Positions 19,521 to 31,700 of a stretch of 64,000 bases of DNA are shown here, piece by piece (the first letter of the stretch is position 1; the number at the start of each line of letters is the position of its first letter). The notes below the pieces were generated by a model. That model did no database searches. It was not told the origin of the DNA and saw nothing but the letters and a program-made list of their open reading frames with translations. The position numbers and the translations under genes were made by a program. The DNA lies in contig OY811971.1 in NCBI GenBank assembly GCA_963681505.1, forward strand, positions 793,501 through 857,500, given 5' to 3'. The DNA comes from Eunapius fragilis (Eukaryota; Porifera; Demospongiae; Spongillida; Spongillidae).

Positions 19521-22500
19521 CTGGGGGATGGGGGGGTGGTGGTGGTGGGGAGTCACAATCTTGTTATGTCACCACTACCACCAACACAGCCATAGGTATC
19601 TATGCAGAACAGAGGTACTCTGACTGATGATACGCCAACACAGCAGTGGGTATTACCTTCTCCCTCCCCCACTCCCCACCCAACGTTACCGTGCAAAATC
19701 ACATTCACATAGCTATCGCTGACAGGTTTGTAAATATTTAACAGTAACCCAGTGACAACACTTAGACTATTTAAGGTGACAGGATACCCTCCTGGAATTT
19801 GAAAAAAAATCATACTAGCTTGTAGCCTGAGAGCATCTTAGAGGACCGTATCATTTTGACAGTTATTAGATGAGCAGTAAATAAAACTTTATAATTGGTT
19901 TGTTGAAAACTGTAGTGCTTAAAAATCACCAAATTAGGAGGATAAATATGAAATAATATCTTCTTTCGTTTGGTGCATTCGTTTCCTTATGGAGCAGTAA
20001 GTTTGTGCCAAAGCTTATATTAACCATCATTTCAGGGTGAACTAATTGGGCTACTCATGGATTACTCATGCTGGGCATTCTTGAATAGCTACTTTATCGT
20101 GAATACACGTTCTTCATTACTTAATTGTCCTTTTGGTGCATCGATAAAGTTACTATCCTTTTCCACAAATTTACAGCAATTTTTTACAAAGTTACGCATC
20201 CCTGGATGCCATATTTGTACCTTGAAATTGAAATGTTATTAATAGATAGATTTTCGGTTTTCGGCTATTTAGAAAAAAGTAACTTATTTTGAAAACAAGG
20301 ACAAGATATTTTCCTACACGTACGCTCTTCTTGGTGCTTAGCTCCTATCGTAATAATATGCTCAACACTTGGTCATAAGGTCTGTTGTCCTGAATGTACA
20401 GGAAAAAGAGTTTTTGCCGTTCGTATTTCAAGGTACCCCAAAATACATGGCGGACTCAAACTGTGCATGCGTGCGCTAATTACAAGATGGCGGATGCCAA
20501 AGTTTAAGGCATTGCGCTTGGTTAAATACGTTACTTATCCAAATGATATCAAGGTGGCATATCTTAAACAATAAGGTGGATCTTACCAACGTTTTTTCCA
20601 AAAAAACCACGTTATGGGTATATGCAGTGCCGGATTTAGGGGGGGGGCAAACGGGGCGGCTGCCCAGGGCCCACGGCTTTTTGAGGGGGCCCCACCGTTC
20701 TCATAATAATGATATTCATGTTTTTTTGGTTTATAATAACTCATACTAAAATTACTAATTAGTGTTAATTGAGCGAATTAACATGCATATGGAGCCGGAG
20801 CAAGAGACCGAGAATAGAAGTGCGCGAAGTGGAGCATCGAAACGAAAGAAGCGGAAAGAACAACTTGATGAATGGAATAAGCTACAAAGTTAAATAGTGG
20901 GGGGGGGGGGGGCCACCAAGTATAATTGCCCAGGGCCCACGACTGTCTAAATCCGGCGCTGGGTATATGAACGTTCACCAAAAGATTAATTCGTACACGT
21001 GACAACTCAAATTAAAGTACACCGTGATGATGTCACTACATTACTCCCCCCCCCCTAGTGAGTGCACGAACGAATTAAGTTCTATAACGTTGAGGTGGTT
21101 TGACTTGACGGCCTGAGCGAGTAGTGACTGCTGGAGGTGCTGTAGCAGGAGCTTGTCCAGGTGGTGCTGTAGCAGGAGCTAAGGTTCAGCACTAAATGAC
21201 GCTTGCCATAAGTAAAAATAGTAGAATTATTTGCTGCCTGTAAAACCAAGTCACTTTTGTGCTGAAGGTCAGACTGATTCGGAGGTAGAACACTAATATC
21301 AGCACCTGTATCAACAAGAAAATGAAAATTACTTTGTATGTCCGCTACATAGAAAAGGCGACTACGAATTTGGCCAACAGCACCTGTCGCCGTTAGTGGT
21401 CGGCCACGAAGTTTCCCGCCTGAGCACAAGGTGGCTTGCACTTACGAGCTGAATCGCCAAAACGATAGTGATACCAGCAGAGAGTAGGAGGCTCTGTCGC
21501 TAATGTGCCACGTTTTTGACGCATAGGAGATTCTTTCCATTGCTTGGCCGTAGAAACTCGCTGGACCTGGCTCTTGAGATCACAGACTTCTGCCTTGAGT
21601 TGCGTAATAGCTGCTTGTAAGCTTTGCTCTGAGGTAGAAACGCCAGAAACCGTGGTCGTGGAAGGACTTGCTGCGGCTTCAACCATGTGGTCCGCCCGTT
21701 CCGCCAACTGTTGCAGCGTTAAATCAGTGTCAAGAGACGCTAACGCTACCCGCACACTCGATGGCAGTCGTTGGAGGAACAATTCACGAAAGAGTGGTCC
21801 GTCTGCTTCTCTGGCTGTGTCTCCCAACAACAACTGTAATCGCCTAAGAAGCCTAGTAGGTTTGAGATCTCCCAACTCTTGCTGGTTGCTAAGTAGATGC
21901 TGAAGGCGACAACGTTCGGACTGAGAAGTTCGTTCAATCAACGCTTGACGTAAGTTGTCGTACGGGTCATCAGAAGGAGGGCTGATAATGAGGTCATGCA
22001 CCTCTGTAGCCACCTCTGGAGACAAGGAAGCGACGACATAGTCGAACTTAGTCTTCTGTGCGGATATCTTTCGTGTCTGAAATTGCGCTTCAACTTGAGC
22101 AAACCATAAGCGCGGGTCCCCACTCCAAAAGGGAGGCAGCTTGATGCTAACTGCCGAGACTGGGGTAGATTCGCTCGGTCCAGAAAGAGAAGCGTCTTCC
22201 TTAGACATAGCCTGCTCACGTCAGGGTCACCAATATGAACATTTATCAAAAGATTAATTCGTACACGTGACAACTCAAATTAAAGTACACCGTGATGATG
22301 TCACTACAGGTACAACTACCTTAAGTAGACTGAACGAATATTGAGCGTAGCTGGATACATGCCATGAATGTTAGTGCTACCTTATCTGCCACACTCAGAG
22401 TCCCCGCCCCTCCCTCCCTCCAAAAAAAAAAAAAACATTCTACCACGATTAGCTCAGCCTTAAGCATACATAACACCTGTCATACCAGTCCTCACCACTG

Positions 22501-22771
22501 TACAGTATGCCCCACTATGCACCTATTATGCACCCACGTGTCTACACTAGCCATTACATGTTCCTTCTTATTTACAAGCCCAACGGCAATGGAAGGACAC
22601 CACACACCCCATGGAAAGACACCACACCCCAATGGAAAGCATTACTGATACATTCCACATGTGACTAACCTTCATGTTTTCAGCAATCACAGGGAAGAGT
22701 CCCATTAAAGGCCTTAGCCAATTAGAGCACTGACGCAACGTCTGTTGGTGAGTGATGAGTACTCACTAGTG

Positions 22772-22839
<68 letters not shown>

Positions 22840-25800
22840 TTCCCAGGCAGAGGACATCTACATTTAGCACACAAGTAATAAAAATATCCTCTATGAGAAA
22901 GTTGGTGGCATATAGGATTGGAATAAGGCAATATTGGTGTAAAAAGGAAGGAAACAAGGGTCTAATAAAAAGGGGAAATGTGTAATAATCCAATATTTCG
23001 TCCATTTGTAGGACATTATGTTTGTGTGCGAAATATAGGACTATTATACATTTCCCCTTCATATTAGACCCTTGTTTCCTTCCTTTTTACACCAATATTG
23101 CCTAATTCCAATCCTATATGCCACCAACTTTCTCACAGAGAATTTGTTTTTTAATTTCTGATAACAACATGGTGTCCAGTTGGGCTGCAAGAATATTTAG
23201 TTGCAGCAGACCCTCCACAGATATGAAGATGGTGTATTAGGATCCCCAAATGGTGTGTAATTGTGGAGGTGGAAGTGGGGGTTGCATGTAGTGGTGGAGC
23301 AGGAGGGGTATACTGTGTGGAGGGGGGTCTTAGAGAGGCAGTGTCCTGATGTGGAAGTGCAGCATCCAAGGAAATGGGGGTACCCTGATGAGGAGGAGCA
23401 AGAGGCCTTGTAGTGGTGTGGATGTCCCAACATGAAGGGAACTTGATGAAGCTAGCAGCCGGGTGTCCACTGGTGGAAGTCCAATGGACCTTATTACAGT
23501 ACAGCTTGCAGAGCATTTTCAAGCACCACCATTATACTCCTGGGTTCATACAGGTTGTAGCTATAGGAAATGATTAAAGTCATTGAAAAACATTTCTTTA
23601 ACCTACTTTACATTTTAGCCACAGGTAGTTGTAACTTAATATTGCAGTGTGATTAATTTCCCCAGCATGCACACCAGGTGTTAACAAGGCATGCACAGAC
23701 CTGCGTGTGAAGCCTTACAGATGTACATCAGATAATGAACCTCCCCCCCATAGATTACTTAGAGAGGGATTGGAGGCAGAGCATACTTCGATAGTGGTAC
23801 TCCGCGATATGGTAAGAACTATCCCTTGCGCAATCCACATCCACATGAGCTTGAAACAAATTACGCAGTGGGATGCAGCACAGACCAAGCTTCATGAACA
23901 TGCTTTTTAAAACTAATAGTCACATAGGATGCAGAGATCAAGGGATAGTTCTCGGTATCACTACAGGTATAATTACAAAGACACGCATGCATCACCAATT
24001 ATAAAACATTACGCTAAATACGAATTACACTGTGAGATGCACATGTTGAGGGGAGGGAATGATGGTGGAAGTGAGGGGAGGGAGTGAGTGATGGAGATAG
24101 GGGAGGGAGTGATGGTGGGGAGGGAGTGAGGGAGTGTGGGGTGAGAGAGGGAGACATGACCAACGCACTCACAGTATGTCTGATTTCACATATGTTGTCA
24201 TGGTTACTGGTTGCAGCAATTAACTCTTCTTTACCACCTGCTAGTATATGAAATGCCACAAGAAGATTATAACAGGTTATCAATGAGCCCCACCCCTCCC
24301 TCCCCTACACAGATGAACAAGATCACACCTTCTGATGTGGTCAAGTGCTTCAGTTCAAAGTACCTCTTCAGGAACGTTCCTTGGGGATGGTAGAAGGTGA
24401 ACACTTGGTCCACTCTATGCCACTTTGGGTGGACATGAACGGTGAGGATAGCCAGTGTGTCCTTGTGGGACGTCTGGAGGTACACCTTGACAGATGGGGG
24501 CTAAGGTCAAAGGTCAAGGGTTGTAACTATCACATGGCTAACCTTAATAACTTTGTGCTCAAGCTCATGACCTGAAGTCCGGAGGGGGTGCATTAATAAG
24601 AGCATTTTTTGCTATGGCAACAACAACATGTAATGAACAGGTGATAATGATAAAATTATTATAATTAGACTTTGTGCTATAACTACAGTACCAATAAAAG
24701 GAATCAATTTAACGTCATCTGAGAGAACCACAATTGAACACTCAACATGTTGGGGGCATGGTCTGCCATATTGTGGGCAGCTCCAAGTAATGATGCCGTC
24801 ACCATGGATACCATTAAGGGGCAACCCATCACATCGTACCGTTTCATTTCCACCATCCTGACAGGCTGCTCCCGGGACAGAGAAGGATTGATACTTGAAG
24901 GGAGCCTGACTGTTTCGTTAGGATGGACAAGGAAGCCATATTGTCCAGTGTCTGGGGACTGAGTGATCAGGTTGTCGTCCATTGCTGAAAGTGAAAGGTA
25001 AGGTTAAGGAGGGGAAGGTTATGGAGATTATGATGACATACGCGTTTGTACAAAATGAAGTTCTCTGAGCAGGTGGCATTCCAGCCGGTCCTTCAGCAAT
25101 CTGGGGATGAGGAAGACGTGAAGGTAACCTCATACATATGCCACATTAACCCCATAACAGCCTACTTATGCTACATTAACCCCATAACAGCCTACATATG
25201 CCACATTAACCCCATAACAGCCTACATGTGCCATTTAACCCCATAACAGCCTACATATGCCACATTTACCCCATGTAGCCACCAGCAGGCTCACTTTAGC
25301 TCTGGGTCCCTCCATGATATGGTCATGTTGAGGGGGTGGGAGTGTGTGTTGGTGAACAGGTGCTCAAAGTAAATAGCCACGCCCATCTGGGGTTGGAGGA
25401 AGTAGGTGGAGCTTATGTTCTCCTTCAGTACAGTCGCTACCCTCTGATGTCTGAGTTCTTGTCTGGGGGAGGGGGAGGGGGAGGGGGAGAGGGTGGAGTG
25501 TGGGGGGAAGAGGGCGATGGGGAGGGAGAGGTAGGGCAAGGAAAGGGAAAGGGTATATGATAAATACTCTTAATTACACACAGGTCTCCCTCCTCCCCTG
25601 TACTGATGATGATGGACGCTATATCCTCCTACCCTACCACACAGCCACTCATGTGTGTCACATCCAAACCACACCCACTTACACCACACCTCAAACTACA
25701 GAACTTTGAATATCCACAATGCACTCATGTGAGGGGGCATGGTCAGAGGCAGTAGAAGTCTGTTGTAGGCCCCTCCCCTTGCCTACAAGAGGAGGGGTGT

Positions 25801-28706
25801 GGTCAGGACCACCTCCCCCACCAGAGGAGGTGGTGTCTTATGAACTGCATACGAGCAAGCTTTCTAAGAGAGGGATGGGGAGGAGGGAGCGGAAGGAGCA
25901 GAGAAAAGGGGAGGAGGGAGAAGAGGGATGGGAGGAGGGAGAAGGGGATGGGGAGGAGGGAGTAGAGGGATGGGGAGGAGTTATGAATACCCATCAATGT
26001 ACATAACATCAGTGGTCCAATAGCCACACCTCCTCCTGGTCTCATCAGTTCTTTCAGGTGGAGAACGATCATACAACTTCCTGGGTACTGATATCTGATT
26101 GGATGGTGGCTCTGATGGGACAACTGGGGATGAAAGGGGGGTGGAAGGAGGGAGGACACGAGGTGGGCATTGGATAGAATAAGCAGACGAGAGAGGTGTA
26201 GAGGAGATATAACCAAGCAGCATACATGTTCATGTATGGTGTTTGGTTCCATGGCCTTACCAGAAAAAGGGGGAGGAGTCAGGTCACTGCTGTCGGGAGG
26301 TAACCTAGCCAATCTGATGTAAAGCCTCCCCACTGGTCTGGGGGAGTTCACACGAGGCTGGGAAATAGAGATGGGGGGGGGGGGGGGGGGGGGGGTTATT
26401 TATACTGCACTACACACACGCACACACACCATCATACCCCACACCATTGCTATATGCACACCATCACACTAGACCACACCTCCACACTAACTACATGTAC
26501 ATGTACATGCACTATGCCCTGGTCATCCAGAACACCTGCTTCCTTACCATGGGAACACAGGGACAGAGGGGTACCATGAGGACAGAAGGGTACCATGGGG
26601 ACAGAAGGGTACCATGGAGACAGAGGGTACCATGGGGACAGAGGGGTACCATGGGGACAGAGGGGTACCATGAGGATAGAAGGGTACCATGGGGACAGAG
26701 GATACCATACCGTGGGGAAACAGAGGGTACCATACCGTGGGGACACAGAGATACCTTACCATGGGGACAGAGGGGTACCTTACCATGGGGACAGAGGGGT
26801 ACCATGGGGACAGAGGGGTACCTTACCATGGGGACAGAGGGTACATTGGACTCTGTTGACACCTCTGGGAACACTACAGATGCCGAGAGGGTAACTTGGA
26901 ACCACTCCTCTTCTTGATACAGTAGGAACTGGGGAGGAGGATGGAACATGTGAATTATAAGCAGGCATACGTATTATCCCCAATCATGGAGCTGACAAGC
27001 CACACCCACAACGTGTACTTGCCATACACCCACCCATCAAGCCAGACCAAAGCTTCCACACGTAACTTATTAGTGTTGGCTAGGTTAACCTAGCATTCGC
27101 GGCTTCACAATTTTCTTAACGATTGTCATGTATGTAAGATTCAGCACAGGTATTACTATGTAAATGTCACAGCTATCTTTATTAACAGCACTCAGCTTAG
27201 GTTCTAGCACTGGGCACTCTTTCCATCGGTACTATATATATATATTTGGTGCGAGGTTTTGTGCCTATAGCTTCTGGTAAACATGCCATATTGCACGTCT
27301 GGCTTGAGGGAACAAATATCCTACTCCCTGGTATAATGGGTGTCACCTTTTCAAAGGTTGGTGGACGCTTTTTAACCCCTCATAAAACGCTAGCTTAGGT
27401 TAACTTAGCGAATGCAAGGTTAACTTAGCGAATGCAACTTAGCAAATGGTAGGTTACCAAATGGTAGATTAACATAGCAAATGCTAGGTTAACTTAGCGA
27501 ACGTTAGTATAACTTTGCGAATGCTAGGTTAACTTAGCGTCCTGCACTTATTCACTAATCCCTTACAATGTTCAATGAAACACCTGTGTTGGCATGGTAA
27601 CATTTATGACATTGTACAATGGACTCCTCCCTATCCCAGTCCTCAATATACTGCCCCCTCATCCCCAGTCCTCACTACACTCTCCCTCATCCCCAGTCCT
27701 CAATACACTCCTCCCTCATCCCCAGTCCTCAATACACTCCTCCCTCATCCCAGTCCTCAATACACTCCTCACCTTTAAGGTGAAAAGGGCGGAGCCTACC
27801 AGGATGTGGGAGAAGCTATCATACAGGTCAACGTGTAGATGGCCAGAAGCCAGGTAATGGAGGAACCTTTGCTGGTCCCCAGGCTGAGGTGGTTCACAAG
27901 GAAGATGTGCTGGGGGGTGGGTAGCATGTCGCTAAGCAACAGGGGAAGTCCCACCCCTCAGCACTGCCCAATTTAAGGCCACACCCACCGTGATCACGTC
28001 CTGGTCACCACCTGCACAGCTCTGTATACAGTAAGGATGAACGGAAGGGATTTCCCCACATCAGGTGATCTGAACAACTGACAGGAAGAGTTAGTTCTCT
28101 GGAAACGGAAAAACTGATAGGTAAGCAGTAATCCTGTGGGCACATCATCAGGCTGTCGTTTGGGTCTAGGGAAGAGAAACGGAGGGGGCAGGAGGGCGTG
28201 GAAGGAAGTACATGTAAACACCACTTCATCACAATCATGGAGTGATTGGTTTTTATAAAAATAAAAGTCAATTAACATTTAAGCATAATTGAGGTACACT
28301 ACTAGTGGCTAATATTCTCCACATCAGTAAGATGTATCTCTAAACTCCCACCCTGCAGATGTCAGGGCTGGAACAGATGAAAACCATAATGTAATGTAAC
28401 AGTTACATAAATCTCTTCTTTCCTCTGCCACCATAAGTGAAGTTAGTGCAGCAGTTGGGGGCAGCAGCCTTTGCGGCTGAGGTTAGGAAGCATGCTGCTA
28501 AAGATGACAAGTGCCGTGAGTTGGAGTGTTAGCTAGTGCAAGTGTAGAACTGAAGTTTAGATTTTAGATATCTGTGTGAGTTGACCAGTGTATCCTCTTG
28601 TATTCCTCTACATGTGTATATGGTACCATATAATTATCCATATCTACATGTATGTGTAATTGTGAGACACCTGTACACACACACACAGTTGTGTGTGACA
28701 CCCCAA

Positions 28707-28767
<61 letters not shown>

Positions 28768-31700
28768 CTGAAGGTCAGGTCCTCTTATAACTAACACGAC
28801 TCACTGTCCAAATGCAAGTAGCTGTATTGCGATTTGGTGTGGTTGGGTCTTCAAGCCAATACTGTGGGGCGTGGCCAGAGGTGTGGTCAATGATGCAGCC
28901 ACCTTGCCCAGGTCAACCACTGGGATTGGGGTGCCCTTATCGTCATGGAAACACTTTGCCCTAGTGACATGAAGGTAGGCCATAGTGGAACGAGAGACAG
29001 AGTGGGTGGGCCTTGAGGAATGAACAGAGAGAGATTATTACACGACAACCTCTGGTGTGTGTGTGTGTGTATGAGCGTGTATGTGTGTGAGTGTATGTGC
29101 ATGAGTGTGTATGTACATGTATGTGTATACCATCCATACATTGACATCTGCCTATTGAGTACATACTGTACATGTAGTCTACTTTATATGTACATGCACA
29201 TGTACTGTACATGTAAGAGGTGTGCATAATGTAACGTGTATGTACACATGCACGTTACATGATGTAGACAGGATGTAGACAGCATGTAGACAGGATGCAG
29301 ACATGATATAGACAGGATGTAGACAGGATGCAGACAGGATGTACACACCCACATTTGCTGTACTGCTAAGGTTCTTAAGGCGTTTCTTCACTAGCAACTG
29401 CAAACCGGATCGATCCAGAATGGGGGTGCGTCCACACTAGGTAATTAGCATTAATTGCCCAAACCAGACCGATGCAGCTTTTGGGCGTACCCATGAAAAA
29501 AATGGCCGTCTCACACAAGAGTTTTGAGGAAACAGCAAACTCGCACATTCGTATGGATATGGGGAGCTGCTGATGTGCAACGACAGCTTGACAGAGTTGT
29601 ACACAACAAGTTAATATATCTTATGACACATTTAACTACCAATACATGTACACACACACACACACACACGCACACACACACTCACACACAGTTAAAGGTG
29701 GGAGCCAGTTGAGTTTACCACATCAGAATTATGCTGGGACAACTATGATAGCGAGTATACATAGAGTGAGAGTGAATTATATATACCAAAATGGCCAGGT
29801 GCCTAGCCATTTGTGAAAATGTAACCCATGCAGCCGTCATATACCTCCGCTCCATGCAACCTCTTTTGAGACGTACAACCCACACGTGAGTACGATCGTA
29901 CATGGGAGCAATGCCGCCGTAAAATGAAAAACTTTGTGGAGAAGTACAAAAAGGTTGATAAGCATGAAGCTTGACTACGTTAGACCATATAGGTCATCAA
30001 TACGTACCCAAACTGCATTGGTCTGGTTTGGGCAATGAATGCTAATTATCTAGTATGGACGCACCCCTAATCAGGATCGATCTGGTTTGTGGTTGCTAGT
30101 GAAGAAACGCCTTTAGTTGCATGTACCTTGTAGCTGTGGCTACTGGTGGTATGTCCACACTCCTAACATCCACTTGTGGATTCTCAGGTTTCAGGTTCTC
30201 CTCCTCTTCCTCGTGTAGTCCCACTCTATCCTATTGTGGTCCTTCTCCTTCATGTTTTAGCTCCACCCCTTCCGGTTGTAGCCCCACCCCTTCTTGTTGC
30301 AGCCCTTCCTCTTCCAATTGCAACTCCTTTTCCTGCAATTGTAAAGAATACATGTAACTAAATACATTAAGTAAATGACGACCATGTACACACACTCACC
30401 ATCACTCTCCCCACAGAGGCACACTCACCATCACTCTTCCCACAGAGGCACACTCACCATCACTCTCCACAGAGGCACACTCACCATCACTCCCCACAGA
30501 GGCACACTCATCATCACTCTCTCCACAGAAGCACACTCACCATCACTCTTCAGAGGCACACTCACCATCACTCTCCCCATGGATGTAGATGACAAAGGTA
30601 CTGTCCCCAGGCGGTGGTCTGGAGAGACCCTAAAGGAGGGGGGAGGGGCCAGCATGATCCAAATAAGCCCCGCCCACTAGGACATACCCTCCACTGTCAA
30701 GGTAGTCCACACCTCCTTGGTGGTATGGTGTGGACATAGGAGAGCTGCTCTGTGGTGGATGAACCATTCATGTATTATAATGATGGTCATGTGGACATAT
30801 GTGTGTCCATTGCACTGTACCTGTGGTTGGACGGTACCCTCATGAGAAGGGGTCACACCTTGACTGTCTGCATGGCGTTTGGTGGACTAAAGTATCCAGG
30901 GGTTAATTAATCCAGGAGTCAATTAATAAAGGATCTGGGTCCTTACCCCATATGGTGAAAACTTGAAGGTGATCTTGCCAACGTCTGTGAGGTCACTCTT
31001 GTGTGGGGGAGAAAGTGAACTGCTACATGTGTGTACACATATGGCTTCCCAATGCAACTTTGATGAAAATTGTTAATTATAGGGAATTATGATAGACAAA
31101 ATTTGTAATTTTGGAAAGCAAAATTATTACATCACAATGACACTAGTTAATCTGACGGGAGAATATTTGAGGCTATTTACTAGAGGTTTGGAGGTTTCAT
31201 TTAATGCAGCAATGAAGGTAATATAGTTCTTCTTGGACTGAGAGTACAACACTTATGCACATACATGAACAAACATACACACACACACGCACACACACAC
31301 AATCATACATACAAATACACGCACAAACACACTCTCACTTCATAACATGCTCTGTAAGCAGAGTCAGGTACATAAAATGGCTGGTAGGCGTGGCCTCCTC
31401 CGACCTTGAGGTCCAGCGACACAGACACCTCCTCTTCCCCAGGATGCTCCGAGACAAAGGGAAGCCAAACACCCCACCCTATGGTGAGGGTGGTGGAGTG
31501 TACCTGCAGTGGCAGAGAGAAGGAAGAGAGGAAAAGAGGGAGGGGAGGAGGGGAGGAGGGGAGGGAGGATGGGAGGGAGGAGGGGAGGGAAGGGAGAATG
31601 ATACCATGTAAGAGCAGAGACCATTAGAGTTCAGTTACCTCCCTCCCCCTCCCAAACACACCCCCACACCTTATCTCCTTCCTTCCATGACACCACATAC

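Larger units (their letters stand above)
20966..22308 (-). mobile_element. short Ty3-type LTR retrotransposon, internally deleted
   Basis: 75-bp LTRs at 20,966-21,040 (3') and 22,234-22,308 (5'), starting TGTAGTGACATC on the element strand and bearing several mismatches between them. The primer-binding site TGGTGACCCTGACGTGAG lies directly after the 5' LTR. A polypurine tract AGGGGGGGGGAGTAA precedes the 3' LTR. GGTA flanks both sides as the probable target duplication. The coding part holds gag, the protease start and only the tail of integrase; reverse transcriptase, RNase H and the integrase core are gone. Confidence 0.85.
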
